Part shown: positions 41,144-52,505 of the stretch, in pieces
Layout of the letters: each line of letters starts with the position of its first letter
How positions within the stretch are numbered: position 1 is the first letter of the stretch
Assembly: GCA_002205965.3 (NCBI GenBank)
Contig: NADL03000548.1
Span: 372,001 to 436,000 of the forward strand
Origin: Kappaphycus alvarezii
Taxonomy: Eukaryota; Rhodophyta; Florideophyceae; Gigartinales; Solieriaceae
Length of the DNA stretch: 64,000 bases
Reading direction: 5' to 3'
Position numbers and translations under genes: made by a program
The notes under the pieces: generated by a model
What the model saw: the letters and a program-made list of their open reading frames with translations, nothing else
Told to the model about the DNA's origin: nothing
Database searches by the model: none

Positions 41144-41564
41144 TGATGGACAGAACGAGAGATAGGGAGCGAGGGAGTCATAAAGAGAGTGAAGGAGAGA
41201 GCGGGAGAGCGGGAGAGGGAGAGAGAAGGTAGAAAGAGTGAGGGATCGAGAAGGAGAGATGAGAGAGTAGAAGGTGGTGAGGAACTTTACTCAGGTAGAA
41301 GATGGAGAGAGACCGGGGTTTACAAAAACTTAAAGGCGAGTCGACTGATTCTTTCTGTTGATCGAAGGAAATCTCCAGAAGACATGTAGACGGCGGTGAG
41401 TGTCTTAGAGCTGATCCAAAGTAGATCAGCTCATGACAGCACTGTACACAGCATAAACATAACGGTCAAGTTCTAGGTTGAACGGCAAAGTACAGTAATA
41501 ACTGTAAGCCTCTTTGAGAGTTGTCAGCTGTCAGAAAAAGGTAAAGAATTGAAATTACACAACA
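41144..41564 (-). repeat. 3' LTR of copia B
   Basis: 421 bp. A GA-rich polypurine first third (GAGAGCGGGAGAGCGGGAGA), then ACTTTACTCAGGTAGAAGAT and a CAAAGTAGATCAGCTCA block. Homologous to 47031-47457. Confidence 0.88.
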
Positions 41565-42422
41565 CGCCCCCTCAAACTAGAACTGACCTCAACAGCGCCC
41601 CATCGATCTGAAAACAATAAATACTAACTTGAAATACCAGGAGGAAAATTGCCCAACTCACTTCGAAACTTCACAAACTTGACTCGCAGCAAAGGTTTCG
41701 TTAGAAGGTCAAACTTGGTCTTCGGTTCGACAGTGAGTAACGAGATCTGTTTGGACGACACAGCTCAGAACGAAATCATACCGAATATCAATGTGCTTGT
41801 TCCGTTCATTGATTGATTCGTTCTGGGACGAGCTAATTGCGCCTGAGTTGTCAACTGATATCCTAAGGAGTAGCATTTCTCATTCATCAAAACTGAGAAG
41901 GTTTGACAACCAAATAGCTTCTTTAGAGGCAGTGCACAGAGATATGTACTTTGCTTCGCAGGACGACAGCGCGAAATCCTTGCTTCTTGGAGCGCCATGA
42001 GATAGGTCCACCAGTCATGAACACGAAGCTTTCGGTAGACTTGCGATTAGATTAGCAGCCAGCCCAGTCAGAGTCACTTAATCCGTTGATGGTGTGAGAT
42101 GAAGACGGACCGTAACCAAGTCCAAGAGTTTTAGATCCGTTCAAGAGCGATACACGTCTGACAGCCCTTCAGTGATTTACCATCGGCTTTTCGCAGAACT
42201 ACGACAGCTTGCCTACAGCGGATCCAACGTCTGGACGAGTGAATATCATCAAGTACATGAGACTGCTTATTGCACAGAGATATGGTACTGATGAAGGAAG
42301 TTCTTGATCATTAGTTCCGTCCTTGTTGGAATTGATTTGGACCATTGGAGTATCTCTAGGTTTTGATCCCGCCTTTTGGAACCTTTACAAGATCTTGTCT
42401 GTGTATTTCGATCGCGAAAGAT

Positions 42423-43019
42423 TCAGCGTTCTCTCAGAGCGGTTTCGCTGCACTGAATACCAAGTAATTCCTGAACAAGACCTAAGTCTTTCATCTTAAA
42501 TCTCTTCTTCAGTTCTGCCTTGATATTGTTGAGCATACGTCGACTGCTGTCTGAAATGAGGAGATCATCAACATATAGTATTATCATCAGAACATAGTCT
42601 CCTTCCGATAGACATAAAGACATGGCTCGTGCGGGTTGCTGACAAAGTTGAGTTGCAAAGTCAGAAATGCATCTATTTTTGCATACCATTGGCGAGGAGC
42701 CTGCTTCAATCCATACAGGAGCCTTCAGAAGTCGACAGAGAGGTTGGGCTTGTTTGATCTCGGAAACCAGCTGGAGTCTCCATGAATATTCTTCGTCCAA
42801 GTCACCGTTCAGAAACACGTTAACTACGTCCATCTGATCGCATTCCAGATCTAAAGATTTGTCAAGCAGAAGGCATCGTACAAACGTAATAGAAACGACA
42901 GTAGCATACTGTCTGTGTACTTTAGCCGGAACTTGTCTAAATCCTTTAGCGACGATACAAACCTTAGGACATACGTCGGGTTTGATACGAAAAACGTAGC
43001 GACATGGAATCACGTGCAT
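42423..43019 (-). pseudogene. Reverse transcriptase of copia B
   Basis: The minus strand reads VCIVAKGFRQVPAKVHRQYA, CDQMDVVNVFLNGDLDEE, then [20 protein letters not shown] and KKRFKMKDLGLVQELLGIQ. Classic Ty1/copia order including the catalytic YVDDLL. Fossil. Confidence 0.85.
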
Positions 43020-43429
43020 TCCTGGTTTCTTGGAACGAGATCGAAGGTTCTGTTCTCACGGATAGATATTCTTCCTTTTGATCCTCTGGCATCCAAAAAG
43101 CAATGTTTCTGCAGAAGTAGCTTCTTCGTATGTTGCAGGAAACTGTTGAGAGCAGTGCAGTTTCGCGACAAGTGACACATTTGGGAAGAGCTAAAGGACA
43201 CCAGCGTGGGGCTTCTTTGAGATCCGAGAGGAACGACGAGGAGCTACTGAATGGGCTTCTTCAGATGAAGTAGATTTCTTCACCGCAGTGGACTCTTCAG
43301 AATTTCTTCTTCGTCAGCGGAATTCTGTACTTCGAAAACCCTCAGAAGGAGATTTATCTTCATCGAGGAAATTTTGGCCGTGATATCCATTCTGTAGCTC
43401 AATGACTTGAGGCTGTGTACAAGTTGCTT

Positions 43430-44304
43430 TCATTGAAAATTACATCTCTGGATATTACCATTTCTTTCTGAGCCAATATCCCACAGCTTATATCCCTTTC
43501 TGAGAGAGTACCCCATCATAAGGGCTTCACGAGATCTGGGATCCAACTTCTTGAGTTTGTTCTTTGGCACGACATACCAGCACTGTGCACCAAATACCCG
43601 CATGTGAGATATGTCAGGGGCAATGCCGTTCCAGCGGTGGTAAGGAGTGGTGCTCTCTGGCAAAGAGCTTGAAGTAACGCGATTCAGAACATAGACAGCC
43701 GTGGAAAGTGCTTCAGCAGAAATGCTTTGGAAGACCCTTGTGGTGTAACATCGAACGGACCAGATTGAGAAGGGTTCGATTCATCCGTTCTGCAGTCCCG
43801 TTTTGCTGGGGGTGTGAGCCACGGTGAGCTGATGTTGTATGCCGTTCTCCTTTAGGAAGTTCTTGAACTCGGTTGAGAGGTACTCTCCGCCATTGTCAGA
43901 CCGTAAAGCCTTAATGAGAAGCTTATCTTCATCCAATGGAGTTTTCATTTCAGGAAACTCATGGACTTGGAGATATTTCAGAGACTGGCTAGTGTGTTTC
44001 TCCGCAAAGGCTTTGTAGTTTTCAAAGCAATCTATCACCTTTGACTTGTGGCTCATAGGATACACAACCGTCCACTTGGAGTAGTCGTCGATGAATGATA
44101 CAAAATACCTAGCCCCTCCCAGAGAAGGAGTTTCAACCGGTCCAAGACATCAGAATGAACCAGTTCTAGAGGTTTTGCCGAACGCTTTGTCTTTTCTTCG
44201 GGATTGGGCACGGTGGGATTTACCAAGTATGCACCGACGCAAACATCATCTTCCTCGTTTCCTTGTGAAAGTTTTACACCTTTCACGACACCGCTTCTGA
44301 TCAT
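43430..44304 (-). pseudogene. Integrase of copia B
   Basis: The minus strand reads PLELVHSDV (first catalytic Asp region), IKALRSDNGGEYLSTEFKNF (second Asp), LKENGIQHQLTVAHTPSKTG, YHRWNGIAPDISHMRVFGAQ and LDPRSREALMMGYSLRKGYK. Copia-type integrase and its downstream region. Fossil. Confidence 0.82.
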
Positions 44305-45739
44305 TGATTTGATTCCGGGAGCATGTACGTGCCAATCTCTGATGCCAGATTGAAATTGGGCATATCAAGAAACTTGAGATCCCGTCGTGTGGCTTTAGTG
44401 CAGGCTTGGTGACATCCAAGGAGTATAGGCCATTAGTGAGAGTACCCGTAGCCCCAAGATAGAGTGGAATACGAAGGGTGACTGTATCGTTATTAAAGCG
44501 CGTCTCAATTCCAAGCTTTGCCATGACAGATACGGAGAGCAGTGGTAGCGAAGGTCTGGAACGTGTAATACGTTTTTCATTACACACTTGACAGTTTTCC
44601 CTTCCGTAACGTGAGAGCAACGTCACCGGAGCCAATAATCATAGCCGTAGAATCTGCCCAAGGTCAAGAGTTGAAGGGGACGCGAAAAGGTGATAACTTG
44701 TGAAAGCTGAGCGGTCGTAAGTGACATGCGAGGTACATCCTGAGTCGATGATCCATTGCATAGATGAGAGGGGGGCCTCCGATAGATTGAAGTGCTACTT
44801 GTTGCGCAGGGGAAGTCGACGCAAAGAGACAAACGACATCTGGGTGTTCGGTAGTTTCAGCAACCTCCGTGGCATTGAGGGATTTTCCTCCACTTCCTCT
44901 AGCCCTATCAAGATGAGCTCTAGCTGGATGTTCCTGGGAGCGAGATGAGGGAACTTCTTGTAGCATCGGTTGCTATCCGATGTCTGCCGCATGTATGCAA
45001 TTTTTGCGGAAGTTCGTTCGAGGTTTGAAGACTGGGTTCCCAGGAGTGCAGCCGTCTCAGCGAATTTGAGTGAGTCTTTATCCCGCGAGCATGGCGCTGC
45101 TCTTCTGGAGACATCTATTCTGCACAAATTCGAACTAAAGCTTGTCATCTTCGATATAGGCAGCATCAAGGGCTGGTATGAGGCTTCAAAGCCTTCGGGA
45201 AAGCCATTGAAGAAGGACATGGCCATTTTCGCTGTCATCGACATACACAGACATGGATTTGGAGTGGCCGCAAATTGGCGAATATGGGCAGCAAATAGTA
45301 GAACTTTCTCATTTGGGTGCATCTGCACGGTATAGAAGCGACGTTTTGCGACGAGCTTGTTTAGCAGAGTTGCTTTTCGAAAATATCAAAAATGAGTTTC
45401 CACATTTGCTTGGCCGTGGTGGCATGTTGAACCTGCTCAAGTGAGCATCTGAAAACGTGAGTCCAATGATGGCTCTTGCCTTGGCATCTGCCTTTTGTCA
45501 TGCGGAGTGAGTTGACTAAGATGCTTCCGGTGGATCAACTGTAAGATGATTGTCAACCTCCCTGAGAGATAGGATGAGTTGAATTTGAGCTTTCCAAATG
45601 AGAATTTATCATCACGGAGCTTCTTGAGATTAATACGAGATACGGCTGAGGAGTCCATGATGAGTATAATAGATTCCAAGTGAATCAAAATTTAATTTTT
45701 GTTTTTGGGTCAACGTGTTTGTTGCGGTCGTGTCTAATT

Positions 45740-46975
45740 TAGAAGACGCGGTTACAGTGGGCAAAAGGAGTAATAGCCGACTTCCGCTCAGATCTGTTGC
45801 GGCACTTCCTACCACCTCTGTGCTGAGCAAGTTGCTTCGGACCCGATACTTTGGGCTGACAGAGATCACAGGTGTGAAAAGAAGACTTGGGTTCCGAAAC
45901 AGAGGGTATTATAGGAACCACAGGAGGTGGAGGAGAAGGTACAGTGGACGAAATGTGTGGAGCCGGAGAGAGAGGATAGACAGTAAGCGGAGTCGAGATT
46001 CTTAACGCTGGAGGGTCAAAAGGAAGGGGCGGCAAACGCAGGCGATAAAGGAGACTGAGTGAGAGTGACTGGAGCAGAAACTGGAGGTGTCGGAGGTGCT
46101 GGAGTAGGAGAGATCAAGTTAATAACTTGAACTGGGGCAGCTATGTTTGTAACTGTTTTTTGCTGACCCTTTGGTCTCGGCAAACGGCTTTCTGAGACGG
46201 GAGAGGCTTTGAGCGGAACTTGAATGGATTATTGGATTTGTTCTTGATTGCGGGCCTTTTCTTTGTACCCAATGCCAAGATGTGTTGAAGAAAATCCTTC
46301 TTCTTGGGGGAGACAATCTTCTTGTGAGTGTGAGAAGGGAGTGAAACGATGTCCGGAGTGGTCGCAGTGGAGGTCATATCACAGCCTTCACCGTCAGACT
46401 CAATAGCGGAGTCGTCGATAAAACGGACTTCGGGCGAAGCTGCGGTTTCTCGGATCGGGCGGGCTTGAACAGGTCTAATGAGTCGTCTTTGGAAGTGAAA
46501 TTGATACGGCGGACGACAGGGTCGTCTGGAGAGATCTTGATTCCTCGAAGGAAGACGGAGCGGCAGATGACCACTGAGGAAGGGACGTTGCGAGGTTAGG
46601 CGAAGGCTGAGGAAGAAGCGTGAAAGATATAAGGAAGCAAGAGGTTTCGAGGAGATTTGGACTTACTGTTGAAACTAGACACGGGCTGTGAAAAAACCGA
46701 GGTATGTGACACAGAGACGAGGCGAGTAGCAACGAGGAGTCGGGCCGCAAAATGGACTTTGTTCTGTGTGCGGGGATGAAGAACGACGAGGCCGCAAAAC
46801 AACCAAGGTAGGTAGTGCAGAGACGACGGGCGTTAGACAGGCCACAAGACAGAAGGTCAGTAGATAGTGCAGAGACGACAAAGAAGTCAGATCAAACCTT
46901 AGGTGCTTTTTTTTGGAGCTTCTGTGTTTTCCTCCTACACGGAGTGTAGGGTAGCCTCGAGGTGGTTCCGTCAAC
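45740..46975 (-). pseudogene. Extra 5' coding region of copia B with a zinc-finger-like motif
   Basis: Between the 5' LTR and gag lie about 1.2 kb encoding, on the minus strand, a basic Ser/Thr-rich stretch (KKIVSPKKKDFLQHILALG) and a Pro-rich part. It ends in CDLCQPKVSGPKQLAQHRGG then RKC, a C2H2-like pattern C-x2-C-x12-H-x5-C. Ordinary copia elements start with gag, so this leader frame is unusual. Function unknown. Fossil. Confidence 0.45.
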
Positions 46976-47030
46976 AGGGAGCGCGAAAGAGATAAGTGGT
47001 GTGCAGCGCTAGCGGCCTGGGCCCATAACC

Positions 47031-47457
47031 TGATGGACAGAACGAGAGAGGGAGCGAGGGAGCCAGACAGAGAGTGGAGAGAGCGGAGAGCAGGAGAGAG
47101 AGAGAGAAGGGTAGAAAGAGTGAGGGACCGAGAAGGAGAGATGAGAGAGGAGAAGGTGGTGAGGAACTTTACTCAGGTAGAAGATGGAGAGAGACCGGGG
47201 CTTATATAGACTTCAAGGCGAGTCGACTGATGCTTTCTGTTGATCGAAGGAAGTTTCCAGAAGACATTAGACGACAGTGAGTGTCTAACCGTAAACTGCT
47301 TGAGCTGATCTAAAGTAGATCAGCTCAGACAGCACTGTACAGTGCATAAACATAACGGTCAAGTTCTAGGTTGAACGGTAAATTACAGTGATACATGTAA
47401 GCCTCTTTGAGAGCTGTCAGCTGTCATAAAAGGCAAAGAATTGAAATTAAACTAACA
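47031..47457 (-). repeat. 5' LTR of copia B
   Basis: 427 bp, homologous to 41144-41564, with TATATAGAC near 47202 as TATA-like element (plus-strand reading). Confidence 0.88.
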
Positions 47458-47462
47458 TTGCC

Positions 47463-49860
47463 GAATGTGGAACTCTGTTTCGAACATAGTTGACGTGCTA
47501 TAATGCAAACAGCCACAGGCAAAGCAGAAGGTTATATTTTATCAGCAGTGCTCGGAAGCGCCCTCCAACTTTCTGTTCACACGCTCGGGCAGTGCCGTTG
47601 AGTTCCGGGGTGTACGGCGGGGCGAGCGACTTTTTGTCTTCATCAGCTCCTACCAAGTCGCTCTGCAAAGCCCAATACTATTTGGCGCCATCAGAGTGCA
47701 ACTTGGATATTTCAGCTCCTCCGAGATCGAGAAACTTTCTTGACACAGGGTCGAACAAGTTGCTGAAACTGCTGCGCCTAGTCATGTAGCCGACCATGGG
47801 GTACCTGGAATGGTCGTCCAGAAATGTGCACGCGTATCGAAACCCATCTGGAAATGACTTTGCCACGGGTCCAATAGTGTCCGAGTGCACCAAGTCTCCC
47901 ACTGCATCGGCGTGACAAAACTGACCAGAAACGGCAGCTTGTGGGCTTTCCCGAGTCTGCAGGCACGGCACACATCCTTGGTATCCTTCAGATCAGGAAA
48001 TCCATTCACGTATTTGTGCACACCAGCAAGGTCACGGATGTTCAGATGAGCAAGACGCCTGTGCCACAGCTCTGTTTTAGCAGAAGAAGAGCTTTGCGAA
48101 CCGTAAGATGTGACCATGGCTTGATCCTCCGTACTGTAGTTCTCTTGCATTTCGGGTTCAGGTTGCGTGTACAAACATGACTCGTCGGTGCTTCGCTTAC
48201 CATGACCCACGATAAACCCGTCAGCCTCAAGATTCAACTGAAAATCTTCGCGACAGAACAGTGACTCAATGCCATAGTCAGCCAATCGGCCCGCAGAAAC
48301 CAAGTTGTACCCTAGTTTGGGGGTGTACAGTGCCCTGCTGAGTCGGACATTAGCATTCTCAAATGGAAACACAACATCACCACACAAGTTGGTCTTCACG
48401 GAACTCTTATCAGCCATTAGCAAAGTCCTCGTGTCACAAGATACAAGTGAGCCAGGCAATGACGATGTTCGCGAGTAAAAGCAATGAACCGTGGCACCGC
48501 TGTCGGCGTAGGTCCTTTCGTCCGGCTCCGGTATAATGGTGGTCTTTTCGAAAGTAGCGCCGGCAATTTCAAGCTTTTACTTGTTACCAGAACTCTTATC
48601 AGACCCGCCTACTTCAGCATTTGCAACGAATTTCTTTGCTTGTGTAGATAACGTTTGTCGTACTTTCGGCAGTAGCTTGTTATTGGGGTTGTCCTTGTTG
48701 AGGCAACAGCGATCAGACGTGTGACCAGACTTGTCAAAAAATTCACAATGATATGAATTGCCGGAGTTTGGATTGGTTGACTTTGAGAGCGCCATCGCAA
48801 AAGCGCGCACTTTGGATTCAATTTCCGACTCCTTTCTTCTTGTTTTTGCAACGGTTCTTACCCTTCACACCAGCACTTGACGTACCTCCAAGCGACTCCT
48901 TTGGGTTGTATTCGTCTATAAGAGTCGTGGCAGCGTAGTCCCAGGTGAGCTCGGCAGTTTCCTTGGTGCGCAGAGTAGCTGCCGTGGTCTCCAAAGGACA
49001 AGACGGGTCCATAGAAGCAAGCAGCATCGGAGCTTTGTGGGTCTCCGGAATGGCTGCGCCCTTTCCCTTACGTTCCAGTTGTAAGAACAGTGACTTAAAC
49101 TAGTCCACGTAAGCCGACATATTCTGACCAGTGTAGGTCATGCTGAACAGTTAAGTCTGGACCCCAATGCGAGACACAGTCCTGTTAGAACCATAAAGAG
49201 AGACGACTAGCTCCATCATACGCTTGGGGTCATCGTCGACATCCATGACCACGCGGAGCGGTGTATCACCGAGACCAAAGATGATGATTCCGCAGGAGTT
49301 CTACCGTTTGGCGAATGTGCGAGCGCTCTGGTCAGAAACGACACCCCTCCTAGGGACGTTTTGGAAGTTGAGGTCGGTGAGTCGTTGACAACGCCCAAGA
49401 CTCCTTTGACCCGGCATGCAGCGCGGAGAAAAAATGGCGCTACAGTCCGTAGTCCTCACATCGTCTTCCTTGGAAGCAAGGGATCTTAACGCCAATAGTG
49501 GCAGTTTCAGTGTTTGTATCAGACATCTTTAAATATGATGCAGACGGAGTTTTAAGTAGACGTCTGGAGGGGTTGCACAGGTGGTTGATGGATTACCCAC
49601 CTGATACAAAGGTAATAGTGGAGCAAAGAAAGCTCTACACGTCACAAGAAATAAAAGTCACAAGCGGAGCACACTGGAGCTTCCAAGGTCGGAGTTTCAA
49701 ATCACGGGTGGTGAGGGGCACACCTGGACAACAAGGATAACTTGAGAAACTTGAGGAACTTGAAAATTTTTGAGAAACTAGAGAGTTGAGCGAGGAACGC
49801 TTACCAAAAGGTACACACCAGCGCAGCAGTGAGGCGATGAAGTCTGCTGGCGTCGACCTT
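47463..49860 (-). pseudogene. Gag, protease and integrase start of copia A
   Basis: Minus strand: SMDPSCPLETTAATLR and DYAATTLIDEYNP (gag), CEFFDKSGHTSDRC (CCHC-like knuckle), a protease-side region with DTRTLLMADKSSVKTNLCGD, and a pre-integrase domain TELWHRRLAHLNIRDLAGVH then DVCRACRLGKAHKLPF (HHCC). The integrase core starts near 47970 and runs into the copia B insertion. Fossil. Confidence 0.75.
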
Positions 49861-49874
49861 CTGGGCCCATAACC
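49861..49874 (-). promoter_or_regulatory. Primer-binding site of copia A
   Basis: CTGGGCCCATAACC immediately before the LTR TG is identical in sense to the initiator tRNA-Met anticodon stem-loop, so the element strand pairs with it. The same 14-mer sits beside copia B (47017-47030). This is the copia half-tRNA priming mode. Confidence 0.75.
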
Positions 49875-50631
49875 TGAAAAGGGAGGCAGGTTTTAACAGG
49901 AAGAAAGAAATGTAGCTTGCCGAGTTTACTAGGTTTCCCTTGCGAGGTGGCTTATGTACCCACGCACATCCGCAGCACCCGCAGTAGTTGCAATGCAATG
50001 ACTAACAAGAATCGTCAAACATCCGTTAAACATCCGCCCAAAATCCCTATCATCAAATAGGTGGGAAAAAGTAATACACGCAAACCTACGAAATCGTCCT
50101 CTAGTCGCACTTCCAGTTCAGTGCTCAAATGCGCGGAAACGTGTGGCACGCAATAGTCTCGTGATTTGTTGACATTGGCAGAACCTTTCCAATCCGGTGG
50201 TGCCAGTTCCCCACACAAAACCGCCTGTCAAATCCCACAGCATACCACAGTGCAGTTTAGTTCCACGTGTATAGTTCCGCGTAATGCACCACAGTGTTCA
50301 CTGTCTGTCACATCATACAGCATCCCACAGCGCATTATCGTTCCACGTGTATAGTTCCACGTAACATACCGCAATTAACACCATTGAACACCTCTCCAAG
50401 TCCACCATAGGCAGCTCCCCTGCATCCACGTGGTCCATTCAGATTGCTCCACTTGGCCAATACTCCTACATGTGCCTGTGATACTACAACACATGTTGGA
50501 CATTCATAGGCAAGGAGGCGGTTTGAGCAGTCATTCAGATGCCGTTTCTGGAAGGTTTGGTTTCGACCCAATCTATGACCCATGCACGGTGCCCGACCTC
50601 GGACAAAGGGGTTGCCGACCATTCATCAACA
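49875..50631 (-). repeat. 5' LTR of copia A
   Basis: 757 bp, TG...CA, homologous to 37845-38588 including the duplicated GTTCCACGTGTATAGTTCC motif. Followed by CAAAT (50632-50636). Confidence 0.88.
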
Positions 50632-50636
50632 CAAAT

Positions 50637-51900
50637 ATTCTGGTCTCAGACGTCTGTCAAAGAATAGGGGAATATTCACGGTCCCGCCCTCGATGTGAAC
50701 TGGGTCACTTTGGTATCCAGGATGATTGCATGCCCCAGATCTTCCATTCTAGGACAGCCAACCGTTGCATCAAAAGAAATCTCCGGCATAAAAATAAAAT
50801 AAAATAAAATTTCGGGTCCCTCAATAAGAAAAGGATGTTTCCAAAAATATACAGACTTTTTTGAGACGGCTCCCAACGAACAGTTATCCTTCTTGCAATG
50901 AGAACTCTTTCAAGGCCGAGAACTTTCCCTAAAATTCTGAAATGAGATTTGTGTTAGCAATCGAATTGAAAAGGACATCGGTTTTCGTTCCCAATATTTC
51001 GACTAGTACTAGCGTAAGAAGTCTTAATGCTGCCGAGCCCGAGTCAAGAAATAGGTTCCTGCTCTAAATGGATTTTGTCTATTCCATAATCCTTTGAGCG
51101 GCTTCCTCATATCTCACGTGTCCTCCCCTAATAGCTGACCATACATGATTCCAGTTTGAGCCGAAGCGAGCTCGGCTATAAAGATGTATTTCTTGACATA
51201 CCCTAATATATCCCTCGGGAGGCTTGTGACTTTTCTGATTTTTCATTCACTATGCAGGACCAATTCCCGCTCCCATTACAATTTGATCAGATATTTTCGC
51301 CCTTGAGAGTTACAGGCGCTCTTATATGCCCAAGTATTCGTGATTGTATCCTGGCTTCTTTAATATCACATTAACTTCTACATTCACTTTGTCACAGTAA
51401 AACAACCAAACCTTTTCCCCTTTGTCACATTGAATTGGCCGATTTTTGTCAGCTTTACACACATTAACAGCTTTGTGAAGTTATAATCCTTCCTTTTTTG
51501 TACACATTTCATCTCAGGTCCAGAACTGCTTCAAGCCAACGAGATATTTGCCGGTCAGTAATCTTTAGTACAGCATTTGCTTTCATGATGACCGTGACGG
51601 CAAGCCTTCCCACAGCGAATTACCGCGTGGATTCTTCAGGCATCTAGTTGCAGAGGTTCAGTCTCAAGGTACTAGGAGCAGATACCTGCAGCTTTCGAAA
51701 TACAGGACTGATTTTTCTTAACAGTTATAGTAATTCTTTCCAACTGTAACGTTATCATGCCAAGGCGATTGTCGAAACAGTCCGACGGCCATTTATGAAG
51801 TCCTGATTAAATCAACCACACAGGACAAGACTGGATATAGGGGCTACAGGAACTGTAGATGGCAAATGTTTTTTCAATCTAAAGCTCCTCAAACCTCTGA
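50637..51900 (-). pseudogene. Gag-protease remnant of the old gypsy element
   Basis: The plus-strand text CATTCTAGGACAGCCAACCG, CTTTCATGATGACCGTGACG and TTTCCAACTGTAACGTTATC aligns with the protease and zinc-knuckle region of the young element (11960-12980). Fossil. Confidence 0.7.
51397..51420 (+). mobile_element. 24-bp LINE 3'-terminus micro-insertion
   Basis: GTAAAACAACCAAACCTTTT then CCCC, flanked by the exact 9-bp repeat TTTGTCACA (51388-51396 and 51421-51429). The young gypsy copy has a single TTTGTCACATTAA at the same place, which proves this is an insertion with target duplication. Confidence 0.8.
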
Positions 51901-52500
51901 CGAATTATTGTTCCAAAGCGAGTAGTTCCAACCCTCTCACGAGCTTTCAAGCAACTCACACGGAGAAGAAGAGAAAATACCGATGAGTTTGTCAAGGAAT
52001 GAACCGAAGGGGTCATATTTACTCGCAGAAATTCTTTCTTGTAATGTTTCTTTCAACAAATTTTTGTTTCCTTTACGCGAAGATATTCTTGTTTCTATAC
52101 ATTTTTATTATTTTCTCTTTTTCTCTATTATGTGCGATAACCTTTCTCCTTGACGGTGTTTCTTTTAGTCTACTCAGATTATTTGATCTTCTTCGACCCG
52201 AATTTTTTTTTCCACATTCAAGATTTATACACGTATTTTTCGCAGAAAATTATCTTTGAATGGTCATTTTCAATAATTTCCACTGCAAGACTAATTTGCG
52301 CCTATTTTGGGATTCAGCAGGCCTGCAATTATGAGCCTGTTGACGTTACTGAAACACATCTGGTCCGGGCTAAAATGTATCCACAGACCTCTGACAAAAG
52401 CAAGTCGACATTTTTAACTACGTTGGCAACCAAAGTGCGTGGAATTCCCCCTCTCCCCTCATTTCCAAACTACGCAATCCTCGACCCATCACCGTCTCCT
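51900..52500. other. AT-rich sequence without recognisable gene
   Basis: Long T-rich runs and short open frames. Probably decayed gypsy or flank sequence up to the acidic-gene paralogue. Confidence 0.4.
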
Positions 52501-52505
52501 CTCTA

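Larger units (their letters stand above)
41144..47457 (-). mobile_element. Ty1/copia-like element B, nested in copia A, broken
   Basis: 6314 bp. LTRs at 41144-41564 and 47031-47457, flanked by the perfect duplication TTGCC (41139-41143 and 47458-47462). Primer site CTGGGCCCATAACC at 47017-47030; G-rich polypurine tract next to 41565. Minus-strand order: an extra 5' coding region with a zinc-finger-like motif (about 46970-45740), gag (about 45690-44800), protease and pre-integrase (about 44800-44300), integrase (44300-43430), reverse transcriptase (43020-42420). It must be younger than copia A. The LTRs still differ at roughly one in twenty positions by eye. Many breaks. Confidence 0.9.
37845..50631 (-). 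mobile_element. Ty1/copia-like element A, nested in the old gypsy, broken
   Basis: LTRs at 37845-38588 and 49875-50631 lie in direct repeat, flanked by the perfect duplication CAAAT (37840-37844 and 50632-50636). The primer site CTGGGCCCATAACC (49861-49874) abuts the 5' LTR. In minus orientation: gag (about 49500-48600), protease and pre-integrase (48540-47780), integrase up to the copia B insertion, its continuation at 41139-40850, reverse transcriptase and RNase H (about 40880-38640). A LINE sits in RNase H at 39023-39385. Own length without inserts is about 6.1 kb. Many breaks. Confidence 0.9.
35773..51900 (-). mobile_element. Old Ty3/gypsy-like element split by nested copia elements
   Basis: An LTR-like region (35773 to about 36200, starting TGATGG and following the young gypsy LTR block by block), then minus-strand reverse transcriptase pieces (36602-37575), then sequence matching the acidic gag-protease tail up to 37844. 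After the copia A insertion (37845-50631) the same gag-protease alignment resumes at 50637 and runs to about 51900. The gypsy relative was therefore continuous before copia A landed, with CAAAT duplicated. Most of integrase and the second LTR are missing. Heavily decayed, with many breaks. Confidence 0.75.

Noticed and set aside
41189-41389. 66-residue Glu/Arg-rich frame in a GA-rich tract
   Set aside because: It lies in the copia B LTR and recurs in the other LTR at 47074. The composition comes from the polypurine tract, not from a gene.
47017-47030. A partial initiator tRNA-Met gene
   Set aside because: Only the anticodon-arm 14-mer is present and it abuts an LTR in each of two elements, so it is a primer-binding site. 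No acceptor, D or T arms follow.
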